A DNA stretch of 64,000 nt from assembly GCF_032362555.1 (NCBI RefSeq), contig NC_083513.1, positions 6,200,001 through 6,264,000 on the forward strand. Reading direction: 5' to 3'. The notes under the pieces were generated by a model. The model saw only the letters and a program-made list of their open reading frames with translations. It was not told where the DNA came from and did not search any database. The translations under genes were made by a program, and so were the position numbers. This stretch comes from Amyelois transitella (Eukaryota; Arthropoda; Insecta; Lepidoptera; Pyralidae). Shown here piece after piece: positions 23,335 through 36,100 of this stretch (the first letter of the stretch is position 1; each line of letters opens with the position of its first letter).

Positions 23335-26300
23335 TCAGTATATAATTTTGCTTGGTTGTGCAGCTAAGTTTCCGCTCATGGCTTGTTCGAGTGTGTCGAG
23401 TCGTCGATATGCGTGACCCCTGCTGTTGCGACGTCGTCCATTTTGTCGGCCTTCCACTATAAGCCCAAGGAACTGAAATTGATGAGAAAATATAATATTA
23501 ATAGTGATCTTATTGGCTATTGAAAACTCATATCATCTCGCCTCCTCTCCACTCTGCATTGGTGAAAATCGGGCTAATGCTGCGGGAGAGGCATGGCCAT
23601 ATAAATGTATATTTAGTGATACAAAGTTCCTCCCTTTCTCGACAAAATATTTACTAACTGAAGGTCGAATAAGGATGTCACGACAGGACATTTAATACGT
23701 GCTTTGTACAAAAAAGTAGTCGGTAAATTTTTTTTACATGTTTAACAAAGTTTTAAAAACGAACAATAGGTACCTTCAATTTATAAAAACTGGAATGTGT
23801 TAATCAAAAATAAAATTTAAGAAGGATGTTATTTAAACATTGCATTTCCATTTCATTGTTGGGTTTCGAGCGATAAATGCGATCACCCGTACTATAAATG
23901 AAAACAAACGAAGTGTAAATTATTCAGACAGTTGTCTTTTTAACCTGAATAAATATTTTTTAAATCTATAGAAATGTATGTAAAAGTAAAAAAAGTAACT
24001 TACAACTTTCGTGACTTTGCCTTTGTTGTGGTACAGAATATACAGCACGATCACTAGGATTATTGCAGTCAAGAAAAAGGGAAAGAAGTGGTCATCCTCG
24101 GGAGTTAAATCGGGAGAGTAAAACTCTGGAAAAACAAAGAAAGATTTTTTTATTTATTCAACCATAAACATTATTTCAAAAATCGTGATGCGTATAAAGG
24201 CACGAGTTAATATCCCACCTCAACTAGAAATTATGTACATTCATTTGGCTTTGGATAATATCAGATGTTCTTACGGTGAGGTAAAACATCGTGAAGAAAA
24301 AAATTCAGTTGCTAACAGAATGTATAACCATGCTCCAGTTAAGATTGCGGAGCTCAGATGGTGGATGATTTATTTAACAACCTGACTCGACAACCAATCC
24401 AGGATCCATGGTCAAGGGCGTACCTCAGGATCATTATGCTGAATAAGTAAGTAGCATAACTAAGTGAAACTCTTAAGATGTTGCATAAGCATGATAAGAC
24501 AATATTGAATTTATGCTAGTTAGTTTCCTTTTATCAGATTAGAGGACTATATTATTATCAAAAAAATAGTTATAATATTTTTTATTTACATCTACATATA
24601 ATTCTCTTTTTTTCTGTAATCAACTTGATTTCGATTAATAAATAATAATTTTGTCATTGTCATTGTGGAACATAATTTCATCTAATAAACATATCTTTTT
24701 TGTGTAAATAAATAAAATAGATATTAAAAAGCTATTAAAAACCATTTCACATTAATAGTGTACATATTACACAGATACAAGAGCAGAGAGTTTCAATATA
24801 TTTTTTTTATGCTTTGAAAATCGTCATTTTAATATATTGAATTCCTGCTTGAAACAATATTACATATTGAGATATTTATTTATGTTACATCTGAATAAAC
24901 ATTTTCAAGGCTAACAATAAAGTCTTATCAACCTGTAGACCAATAGTTATCCAAGTGTTTTGACACTTCAAAATGGTATAAAACCTAATGTTGCATGAAA
25001 TAGGAATAAAAATTTCATTATTTTATGTTGTAAGATCCTGCCCCTTACTTCCATAAATAAATATTATTGGAAAATATTTGTTTATTATTGTTATAGCTTT
25101 CACCCGCGGCTCCGCCCGCATTTAACGTACCCTTTATCCTTCTCTGTATTCAACAATATACAATTTCAATTTATTTATTGCATATCATTTTGTACATTTC
25201 AGTTCTAACAACTACAATTGTCACTGGCTTAAAAATGGGTACCACATGAACCCCATAGTGTATAGCAAAATTAAGAAAACAAAATATAATAAGAAGTTTC
25301 GTAGTTTTAATGTGAAAAACGGACTAACAAACAAACCTTAACATTTATATAATTAGAATGGAACTTAAGAAGATAATCAGCTTAGAATACTTAATTAAAA
25401 TAAATATAATCAACTAGGTATACTAAATGTAAGTGTGACAGCTGGATGGAATGAATAAACATGATGACCGCATGATAATGCGAAAAAGATAGACCCTAAA
25501 ATGTAACCATAAACCTACTACTTTCATAAAGTATTTAAACATCTAAGTTTCCTAAAACCAGACAAAATGGAGAGAGAAATGTCCAAACACAAGGCAGATC
25601 CCGCATGATGAAGCATTACAGTGGAGGGTGCAGCCTAGAATGTGCAGACAATGAAAGACTAATATGTATAGTATTTAGTTACCTTTTTGTGAGAAATCTG
25701 CCCCAAAGCGAATATCTTTTGTGTTACTGATAGGATTTTCAACTACATCACCATCATCATTTTCTTCATCATCTCCATCAGGGTCTGCAGAAATAAAAGT
25801 AACAAATATTATTATCTCAAATCAGAAATGAATAAAAATATGGATTTTTGTTAAAAAAATCTCAAAAAGTTTATCAAACTGTCTATTTTTGATAAATTAC
25901 ACAGAGGTACACTGGATCTACTGGATAATCATGCCAAGTAATTAATTTTATTCCAGGAAATACCCATGCAAGACTTAGGCAAAATAGAAGAATACTGATC
26001 TACAGGAATTTGGATCTCATGAAAACTATAGACCGCCAAACAGCAGGTGAGAAAACGACTAGGTCTCCACAACTAAAATTAACTTAATCTTGCACACTGT
26101 TTTACCCATAAAAAATACATTATTCTCCTGGTGTTTGTATTGCTTGCTTCCAGCCTAGGGAGAAACTCGATTCTGACTAACATTGAGGATTTTTCTTCTA
26201 AAATGGTAATGAAAGTCCTGTTTATTTCTCTAAATTTTGAGGTATTCTCTTTTAATACTCATCCCATACATTTGCCAAGTTTCATATGAGGTACAAACGT

Positions 26301-27348
26301 TTTTGATAATAAGATAAGGTGGAACATTAAGGTGCAGAAATAAAAAAAAAAGGGATGTTACGAATTAATAAGATTTTTTATAATTAGTTTAAAACTACTC
26401 ACCATTACCAACTTCTAAATTTTCTTCCCCAGTTTCTTCAGCCAATTTTGAATTTCCTATATCAACTTTGGCAGGTTGAATTTCAATTGTCACATTATTT
26501 TTTGGATTAGTGGTAGTCTTACTTAGTAAGCTTACATTATCTGCATTCACATTCGGATTTTCATTAACAGTATCACCCTGACTAGGAGCAGAGTCTATAT
26601 GCATGGAAGCAGATTCACCAGTTAGAGTTGTATTAGTAACAGGTTTAGGTGAACTTGGTTTTGTTGGTATTTCTATATCTTTCAAGTCACTTTGGTCTGA
26701 TATTTCATTCGCATTAAGAATGGGAGGCTGAATATTACTATTTAATTCAGGGGTCTTGCTTGCCATACTAATCTGACCTGTTTGTACATTTTGTGCAATT
26801 GCGCCAGAGGAAGAAATTATTGGAGCAGTCTGAAGTGTTGGTTTTACTTGAGGATGCAATTTCTGCCAGCCCAAATAAAAATATTTACAAAAGAAAATAG
26901 AATCAGTACTAAAGAGATCCTCAACTACACAAAACTTTTCACACATTACAATGTCATGAAAAACTTTCGTTAAATCTACGTTTATATTATTCTGAGTGAA
27001 TTTCCATTCTTTAGCTGAGTCACACAAATCCTCTACTTTTACCACATTTTTTACTTGAGCAGAAAAATCTTCGAATGAATTGTTGACAGCAGAGCAAAGT
27101 TGGTTGTTTATATCATAAAAAGATATGCACTGAAATAGTCTTTTTTGGTCTACGTCTATACCAACTGCAGAACAATAAGGAAGTACGTTTTCTATTTGAG
27201 ACTTTATGAAAGGATGAGCACAGTTTTTAGCTAGGTCATTAAATAGAAGCGTTATTCTATTAGATACAGTCGGTAGCTGATCTGCAGGAGCTCCTGAGAT
27301 TTGCGAATACGTATTTATCAAAAACAAGGCAATCACGTAACGTATCAT
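23335..27348 (-). CDS. TGN38/TGOLN2-like trans-Golgi network membrane protein
   Basis: Four exons join in frame: 27348-26403, 25784-25683, 24125-24004 and 23472-23335, giving 435 residues; splice sites are consensus GT/AG. Residues 1-19 are a signal peptide. The luminal part has about ten cysteines up to residue 160, then a Ser/Thr/Pro/Asn-rich stalk and an acidic run (DPDGDDEENDDGD, 316-328). One membrane segment follows (about 363-381). The tail starts YHNKGK, contains FLGLIVEGR and an arginine-rich stretch, and has YRRL at 412-415, a YxxPhi sorting signal. This TM-YHNKxK-EGR-YRRL arrangement is the hallmark of TGN38/46 and related KCT2-type proteins, which cycle between trans-Golgi and plasma membrane. 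The luminal region is poorly conserved in this family, so the call rests on the C-terminal 80 residues. Its start lies 423 bp from the OR-A stop. Confidence 0.75.
24195..24420. repeat. interspersed repeat fragment (family C-like), intron 3 of the TGN38-like gene
   Basis: TACGGTGAGGTAAAACATCG, continuing into TGAAG, then AACAACCTGACTCGAC and GATCCATGGTCAAGGGCG, resemble blocks also seen at 16860-16885 and 29820-29850. It is a decayed element inside the intron. Confidence 0.4.
25585..25660. repeat. repeat fragment related to 3130-3420
   Basis: GCAGATCCCGCATGATGAAG and CAGTGGAGGGTGCAGCC parallel the patch at 3155-3230. It lies in intron 2 of the TGN38-like gene. Confidence 0.35.
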
Positions 27349-27771
27349 AGTGATAGGTATATAATCAAAGAAAAATACTGTTCCAATATAAAATGTATAT
27401 AAACCTGTTTAATTTCACACAAAACGACTAACAACACAACCAAATCGCTTTTCGAAAAAATATGTGATAGTGGTAATATAGTATGTATCTTTCGAACTGT
27501 CTTCAAAATTGTCAGACATGTCATTGTCAGTTGTTTTGGCAGTCAATGTATGTCAGTGTCATTTTTTTTTTTGGAAGAAACATTGCACAGTTCCTTGAAC
27601 CAGTGCAGTTAAAAAATTGGTATCGTTATTACTATCAAACAGGGTTGCCGTTATAAATTCTGTACCGTTATGCTGGCTATCGATATTTCTAGAGTTATTT
27701 ACCGTTATACTTATATAACGTTACCAGCAAAGGAACATTTTGTAATGAAAACAAGTTGAAGGCGATTTTTT

Positions 27772-30700
27772 TTAATTGACGCTGTCTTTATCCGAATTTT
27801 TCAGAAATGCGTAGAATGTGTACGAACTGCGAAGAATCTGTAACAACATTAAATCAAATATAGCTAGATCAACCGAATCCTTGATAGTAGGTGCGTAACC
27901 GAAATGTAGGTAATTACTTAGTCTAGCCATTCACTTAGTTATTTCTGGTTACTCTGGAGTGAAGTCAGAGTGTACCTTTGACCACGGCACTAGGTGCCCA
28001 TATTTAATCGAAGAATTAGGTATGTAGGTAAGACAAATTTTTACAGGCAGTGACTCTCGTCTGATTCCCAAAACTTTTGCAGTACCTATTTATTATTGTA
28101 ATAGGAAAACCTGATTTTTATAGTTATCATTAACATCTTAATAGGTACAGATAACTGGGTCTAGACATGTTCCTTTGTCCGTAGCGCACCATACCTACTA
28201 CCGTACTGTACCAAGTATGCATCCTTTTAGCGTTCTTTGATAGCGACGTTGGTGTTTCGATACAGAGTACAATGAACTAACGTCCATTTAACGTACAATA
28301 AAGATATTCATAATTTTCGCGAGTCGGTTTTCGCGACGCTGATACGATATGGAGGTACGGTACGGACAAAATTACATGTCTGGCCTCAGCTTTTCTATAT
28401 TTACCGAAACAAAAGTACTATTTGCCAACGGCACTAAGTAGCCAGCTACTGGTTTAATGGGACATTTGATTCGTTCCATAAAGATGATAAGCGTTCGGCG
28501 ATGTTTCAACGGAAAAGCCAGCCAGTCCGACGCATAAGCGGAATCCATTAACATATTACTCTGGAAACATGTTGACACATTAGGTACATACGAGTAGGCT
28601 ACGGATACTCTAAAGTCCTCAAATTTTCATTGTCTGTATGATCAGGTATGTATGTGTGGCTCAGAAAGGCGAGGACAGATTTTTTTCTTGTTTGAAATGT
28701 TGGAAAGAGAGTTTTCTGAGAAAAGTTTATATCTTGAAATGCTATCCGTGCGAAGCCGGAGCAGGTCGCAAATAAATTCTTAATACATACTATTTAAAAG
28801 AAAAATTTCTGATTGAATTCCCTTCGAGCATACTTACCTATAGGTAACCATGGAATTATATAAAACAATAGAAATGTATCATCGCGATTGCCATACGTAT
28901 GTAGATTGTAAAACTCAATCAAGGGAAAGATTTCTTTAATTGAGATTTTTCTTTTAGGCGATGGGCTGGAAACCTACTTGCAGTATAATATTTGAATCTT
29001 CCAACTGAGCGTAGCCTTCGCATTGGTTTGGGACTGATGGCTTTGTCTATCTAAAGGGATATGCATGAAGTCATGATGTATGTTTGTAGGTAATGTAGAT
29101 AGTACACCTAAATGGAACTTAAAAGGTTTAAGTTACATTTACTAATGACTAGGTAAGTTTTTGAAAATGATAAACTTTAATATGGATGAAAACTTACCTC
29201 AAAAGTAATCTCGTTTCCAAAAAAACAGTAAATGAATAATTCTAATAGGATACAACATATATAAAGTGCCATCGAAGCGAATTCCACGGACGCTTGATTA
29301 ATCTAATAAAAGAAAAAGACAACAAAATCCCAGTCGTAAGATACAAGGAAAGTATCACTCATTGTATAGTATTGTCAATACAACTTATGAACTAGGTATG
29401 CTTTTAAACTGAAGAAGAAACGGCGGAACAAATTACAGCAGGTTTTTTACATAAAACAAATTTTAAAATACTTTTATACATGGATCATAAATGTATCCAC
29501 ATTAGACACTGTTTCTTCAGCCTTGAAGCCTCCTAGTTGCGTCTTCAACCATCTGGAAAACAGCCCGAGGTGATGCTATGATTACGATTGGGAAGGTCAA
29601 GTTTATACAAGATGCCTCCCTCTGACCTCCGCAACCTTGGCAGGGGAACCTAACCATGTCTGATCATGATTACACAATACAATTTCTTGATTCGCAGGTT
29701 TCTTTCGATGTTCCACTACATGGTGGGCTTGGATAGTTAATTAATAATCTTCTTCGTCCTGGCATTTGCCCGAGTTACCTTCTCGCTTCACAGGAGAGAG
29801 GATGGGGACCCGCCGTGCGCCCTTGACCCATGATTGTGGATTGTGTTAGTCATTTTTCTTATGATGCGACTCTTGTATGTTCGTCTTTGCAAGGAAACCT
29901 AATCTACATATATTGAATCATGGTGAAAGGAAATGGAGATATCAACATCTGAGTATATATTAAACTAAGTATGAACAACAAATTAAATCGGAACTTACGG
30001 AAACCATTCTATATGCTGAAGTACATAAAATCCATCCGCCAACAACAAACAGGTAAAAAACCACATTTCCAAAAATATCTTGCACATTTTTTACCATTCT
30101 AAAACATAAAGAAATAAAAATAAATCTGATCTTCGCTCGCACCCTCAGTTAATTTAATTGACTTTTTATACCAGACAATATATTGAATACTTAACTCATT
30201 TATAAAAAAAATATTCACCACGATTATAAGTAAGTACTTAATAAAAATTGATGTACAATAATCGTATGCAACAATACGTAACGTTCTTTCTTCTCTAACA
30301 TAGATTTTTGTACCTTAAAAACCTACAGACTTTACCATTTAAGGAGATAAAAAGTTAAAAATCTTACTTTACTATTTCTCTATGATGAAGTATCATTTTC
30401 CTCAGTCGCATCTCTAGATCATCAGAAAATGAAATTGATGTTCGAGTGGTTTCAAGTTTGCATCTTTCAACGATATTTTCGAGGTCAACCCTAAAATAAT
30501 GGATCTATGAAGTATGATGTACCTATACCTACTAAGTTACTACCTAGTGACTACTGAACAGCTTTGCAACTTTACAGAGGATAGATTCCTCTGCAAAGTT
30601 GCAAAGGTTTAACCATATTAGGCCATGGTGAAACGTTAAGTTCTTTTAATGTGCAACAATTATTTCAAACGTGGTCTACTCGTATTTCTGAGCTCTGCCT

Positions 30701-32071
30701 ATTTGCCTACCTCAAAATCTTCATTTGGGTTTTACATTGCTCCAGCATGAAAGTAATGAAACTATCAATTGTTGAATTACCCAATCCAAGAAATGATGTT
30801 TGAAAAAACATGTACAGAATGGCGAAGTAAAAACTGCAATAAAGATTAATTTGGTTATAGCAGCAATATACACCATACAACCTGAATCTGAGATTGATGA
30901 GACAATAATTGTTAGTAAATAAATTTCATTTAATTTCAAGATAACTGAACATAAACTTACTTGGGGTTTCTGTTAACATCAAACGGTAGCCATATAGCTA
31001 TTTCAATAGATTTTCCTTTAACATGCTGTATTGTCGGCTGCAGAGCCCAAAGGAAACAAGTGAACAACGTCATGAGGTTGAACGTACGGACAAAAAGAAA
31101 GCTTGCCCGAATAGTGTTTAAAAGAGGATCGCGATGAGCTATATCTCCTTGGTTGTAAATGGGATCTAATGAAAAAAATTTCATTATAGTAATTCAGTGA
31201 TAGGGCCGAGTAGTGTAAACAACATTCTTCTAAGGAATATGTATTGCTGACCCAAGATTCCTAAGAAGACCTTCAGAAATTTATTAAATTAGTTTTAAAA
31301 TACTTTGAAAAGATCACATTTGCTCTTGAAACGGGTAGATTAATTACTGTAAGGTTTACTGATTTCAAACGCAAACTTTTAACCTACTTGCTCGGTTACA
31401 CAGACCATAAAACTCTACGGCACTATCGTAACTATTATTTTTTGTCGAATTAAATTTTATATATCACCTCACCTCTCATAATTTGAAGAATTTCTTCGAT
31501 TTGATCGGATTTCATCCAGACTACGACCACTTTATAAATAAAGTCAGTGTAAGTCAGGAACAAAAATATAGTTTCCATCATTTTGTCTGCATCATGACGT
31601 CCCTAAGTAAAAATATATGTATTGTTGCACTTATATCCCAAGTAAATATTAAATTTAATCTAGTTTAGTTTAACTAGCGCAATTACTTTTATTTGTCTGA
31701 AGAATTTTAAAATAAAATTGATGAGTAAAACAAAAAATAGTTAAATAAAACAAAAATAAAACAAATCACACTGAATAGATACATATTCGATCTGGAATAT
31801 TACTTGCCGTAGGTATTCCCATACCCAAACGTGCTTTCTTTTGCCCTTTTACGCAGAATACTTGAAAAAATAAATGTAAAGGACTTACTTCGTAGATCTT
31901 TAATATTTCCTGGAAAGTATACAACAAAATAAAGGCGAAAATGATGCATCTGTAAATCCCATGTAATGCTTTCTTAAATTTTGATGAATTTCGATCCAAA
32001 GAATAAAGTCCAAGCGTTCTCAAAATCTGTATATGTCTATGCAGACTAAAATAGGATAATTGCAATTCCAT
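27772..32071 (-). CDS. odorant receptor OR-A (7tm_6 family), 396 aa
   Basis: An insect odorant receptor: a seven-helix ligand-gated channel subunit, expected to pair with Orco in olfactory neuron dendrites. Nine exons join in frame: 32071-31889, 31602-31473, 31165-30961, 30833-30711, 30490-30368, 30098-29999, 29302-29198, 28560-28405 and 27837-27772 (intron phases 0,1,2,2,2,0,0,0). All junctions are GT/AG. Hydrophobic segments include residues 39-58, FLFLTYTDFIYK (exon 2), FNLMTLFTCFLWAL (exon 3), exon 4, VVFYLFVVGGWILC (exon 6) and exon 7. The family C-terminus is clear: YASDWLAFPLKHRRTL, then PLANSTFVS joined to ILRSSYTFYAFLK. The last intron donor is GTAAAT. Length is normal for the family. 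I cannot assign a numbered orthologue or ligand. Introns hold a family-C fragment (29521-29850) and a SINE-A (28955-29090). Confidence 0.9.
28955..29090 (+). mobile_element. SINE-A fragment in OR-A intron 7
   Basis: TTTAGGCGATGGGCTGGAAA and GATGGCTTTGTCTATCTAAA, followed by GGGATATGCATGAAGTCATG, match the family order with many substitutions. It is antisense to the receptor gene. Confidence 0.5.
29521..29850. repeat. interspersed repeat (family C) in OR-A intron 6
   Basis: CCTCCCTCTGACCTCCGCAA, then CCTTGGCAGGGGAACC, parallels CCTCCCATCTAACCTCCACA at 38869-38888. CGCCCTTGACCCATGATTG near 29818 is also seen, reversed, near 24400. It is considerably GC-richer than the intron. Confidence 0.45.
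30562..30606. repeat. short hairpin in OR-A intron 4
   Basis: Two 20-base arms (30562-30581 and 30587-30606) are complementary with one mismatch around a 5-base loop. There is no terminator role here, as this is eukaryotic intron sequence. Confidence 0.7.
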
Positions 32072-33189
32072 ATTAAAATTTTCCTATAATGGGATAAAAA
32101 AATATATATTCTTATTTCTTATGTTTATTTTATTTTACTTTTCTGAATTAAGTTTAATTGGTACGTGTGTGATGCAGACAGTGAAAGTAGTGTAGTGACG
32201 AGTATTTCACTTACGTGTTATGAGTGACCCATAATTTTATTTTTATTGAAACTGTTATCATGGTGTCACTTCCACACTTGGGAATGAAATTTTAGAAAAT
32301 AGTTTCACAGACTTTATAATGGATTAAAAGGATTTAAAAAAATATTTTAATATCTGAATGTTTTTAATAAAACTACTTACATACCTACTTATTTCATTAA
32401 ATACGTTCTTAAATTTAAAAATATCCTTGTAATGCACTACATTAGTTTAAAATCGTAAATAAATGTACTGTTAAGATGTTTTAAGATAACAGATTCAGAC
32501 TAAAAATAATAATGTAAGTAATTTTTTTTTGTGTCCTTCTCTCTAAGATCTTTATTAAAATCTATCTATATAATTTTTTGATTTATTTAACACAAAAAAT
32601 ATTTAAATCGCTTCTGTGATTGTTGTACTTTTCTTGTGGCTATGATGCCCTTGGATCTAAATAATGAAACAGTGCCGCCCACTGTCAATAGACAATACAA
32701 ACAATACATTTTTCAACACCTTATTTGAATCAATTAATAAGTAGCCTTTTAAGAATAAAATATGTACACATATACCTGTCTATTTTACTAACTAGATCTT
32801 CATACATATATTTCTAAATATATGGTATGTGTTATATGTTTGGTATCTGTTCATTTAAAACTTGTTACCATTAAAAAAGAGGGAATATATTTATAACTAG
32901 AGGCCGCCCGCGACTTCGTCCGCATGGAAACCCTATCAATCCCGCGGGAACTCTGGGATACAAAGTAGCCTATGTGTTATTCTGGGTCTTCAGCTACCTA
33001 CATACCAAATTTCATGGTAATCGGTTCAGTAGTTTTTGCGTGAAAGAGTAACAAACATCCATACATCCATACAAACTTTCGCCTTTATAATAGTAGTAGG
33101 AAGTAGGATAATTTTAAAATAAAAAACGATTAAAATTTCCGGCTTTTAAATGTTCTTTATGTATGTTATTGTTGAGTTCCATAGTTTAA
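32072..33189. other. spacer between OR-B and OR-A
   Basis: It holds the likely 3' UTR of OR-B, repeat B copy 1 (32896-33101) and the upstream region of OR-A. I see no further coding exon. Promoter elements could not be recognised with confidence. Confidence 0.6.
32896..33101 (+). repeat. repeat B copy 1 (inverted partner at 34865-35070)
   Basis: The 206 bases begin ACTAGAGGCCGCCCGCGACT and end AATAGTAGTAGGA. They match 34865-35070 on the other strand with two differences seen by eye. GACTTCGTCCGC and ACTTTCGCCTTTATAATA are end-blocks of an abundant repeat of moth and butterfly genomes. The parent element class is unclear to me (a LINE 3' end or a SINE). This copy starts 89 bases past the OR-B stop codon. 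Confidence 0.75.
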
Positions 33190-36100
33190 CTAGTTCCCAC
33201 TGCTCTTATCAGAGTTTTTGAGAAACGCGTAAAACGTATAAGAGCTTCGTACGATCTGCAACAAAGAAATGCTTTTATACATATTTTTAGACAATATTAA
33301 AACGCCTATATATTTATTATAAGCCTTAGCTGTAATAAAAAAAACGAGTTCTGTATGTAGTTACAAATGTATAGACACATATTAGGTATTGTTTTTGCTT
33401 GGATTAGTTTTTATTTTCATTTGTTTCGTCCCATAAAATTTGCTGCTTCTTTATAAATCTGCATTAAAATATTTATCTCGTCAGAATCTTTTCGGCATTG
33501 GTTCTTTTTCTCTTTGGAAAAGTAATATACTTACCGAAACAAAACTGCTATTAGATAAAGGCACTAATGATCCAGCCATAGGCTGTATTGGCACTTTAAT
33601 CCGTTCCATAAACATGATAAGTATACGACGATGTTTTATGGGGAAGGCTTGCCAATCAGTTGCATAAGCTGATTTCATCAACATGTTTGTCTATAAAAAA
33701 AAAAGGTATATATAAAAGAAACTAAAATAAAAAAATATCAATTTATTTTGCGACTAAGGGATAGGCTTACTATATACTTTGGATTCCTCTTTTAGGTAAT
33801 GGGCTTGCAACCTGTCATTATCATTATCAATCTCAATTCTATCATGACTGTTGGCTCTGTCTATCCCGCGGGAGCTATAGACGTGATTATAGTTATCAAC
33901 TTATTCTGTTTATTATATTATTTATCAACAGCATTTTTAAATCAATTATACATTTTCAATTATCTTTACTAACCGATTACCGGACTAACTGACTATCAAA
34001 ACGTTGCCCGATTCGCAGGATCTAGAGATTGAAATTGATATTGTTTAAGGTTCCTATTATAATATGGTCTAGGGGTGCATTTAGGGACAAAATTCCCTCG
34101 GTGACGGAAAATAATAAGTCTTTTCGTCTTTCGTGTTACGATCTAAGTATTATAGAATAAAATATTTTTTGATTGTACTCACTTCAAAAGTAATTTCGTT
34201 TCCATAATAACAATACAGGAACAATTCTATTAAGATGCAGTTTATGTAAAACACCATTGAGATAAACTCCACAGACACTGGACTCACCTAAACATGATTT
34301 AAGACGGGCTATAGAAAAATATAGCAGCTGCAACTTGAATAGTTAAACCTCTCTTTAATAGACTTGTAAATATTATATATGGACATTTTATTTAAAGTAA
34401 TAAGTGTATGAAACTTGCATGAAAACTGTTATGAATGTTAACGAAGCTAAAAAATAGGTGTTCTGGGATCGTGGCAAGTGGAAAGATATAGTTTTGACTT
34501 ACCCCTCCGGGAAAAGACGTAATTTAATGTATTAATAAATCAAAATGAAATCTTAAAATCCTAATAAATGGTTTATGACAATTAAATTTGATTTTCATTT
34601 TACTAATCCTCAGCTTCTTTCTCAGATATCTTTCTTTTTCTTTCTCTTGACAAAGCAGTCGTGGTCGTCAAGCATGTTGGTTACAGACCCTAAATATCAA
34701 TAAAATGTCGCATTCATTGATGATAAATACTTACAGTAACCATTCTATAAGCTGATGTGCATAATATCCATCCACCAACAAAAAACAGATAAAAAACTGC
34801 ATTCCCAAAAATATCCTGAACTTTAGTCGCCATCCTAAAAAGGTATTATTATTAAAAAGTATAATCCTACTACTATTATAAAGGCGAAAGTTTGTATGGA
34901 TGTATGGACGTTTGTTACTCTTTCACGCAAAAACTACTGAACCGATTACCATGAAATTTGGTATGTAGGTAGCTGAAGACCCAGAATAACACATAGGCTA
35001 CTTTTTATCCCAGAGTTCCCGCGGGATTGATAGGGTTTCCATGCGGACGAAGTCGCGGGCGGCCTCTAGTATTTTTATATATTTTTATTATTTACTAATA
35101 CTTATCTTAAATTGTGTTAGCAATGCAAAAGTTGTAATTCAAGCTTTGATCTTAAAATGAGGCGTTATGTATTTTTCTTCATAACAAGTAAGTAGGTATA
35201 GTTTATACAAAATGGCGTTCAACATAAACCTAATTTATTATTAATTCATTAACTGCTATTGAATTCAATATTTCTACTGTGAGTTTATTTTGTACAGCAG
35301 GATAGATAACTTACTTAACAACCTCTTTATGATGAATGATAAGTTTTTTTAGTCTATTCTCGAGGATATTAGAAAAAGATGCTGGCGTATCTTCAATCTC
35401 ACGTTTACATTTTTGCACAATGTTTTCAAGGTCCAATCTGAGAAAAAAAAAATCATGAATGCAAGTTATGATGATGTATATGTTATGGGCAATATAACAG
35501 GGCTGTATTAATAAGGGCCGAGTATTATGAATGGATAAAGACGTGATTATATGTAGATATGTATGTATTATGAATAGTTCCAAAGAGCATCAGAAGGCTA
35601 TTTGATACATTTTCATATTTTAATAGATATAAATATCATCTCAAATATAATATTTAAGATGATTAAAACAAAGGTAAGCTACTATTTAGTTTTCATCTTG
35701 TCAAGAATTTATCAAAAATGGGTTTCCAGGACGTATTGTGACAAAGACGGTAGATTTAACTTTACGAAACTTTAATTTGTGTAAATTTTCTTTGTAAAAA
35801 TCAAAAGGTAAATAAAAAATGACAGTAAGTACTTAAAACATGGTAAAACTGCTCGCATTATTTAACAAACATGAGTATATTTCATTTAAGGTTAATTTCC
35901 TTTTAGTCTCCATTTGAACTTATTTTTAATTCAATTTGTAATTCCGCTTTTGATGTTTGGATGTTAAAGGCGAACGTTGCAGTGTTGCCGACTGGTCGGC
36001 AAATTTAATTTTACCCCCGTATTTCGAACTCATTTTCTGGGTAAAATAATTTTGCTTTGTGATGAAATACATAGACAAAGTTTATTCTCGATTACTTAAT

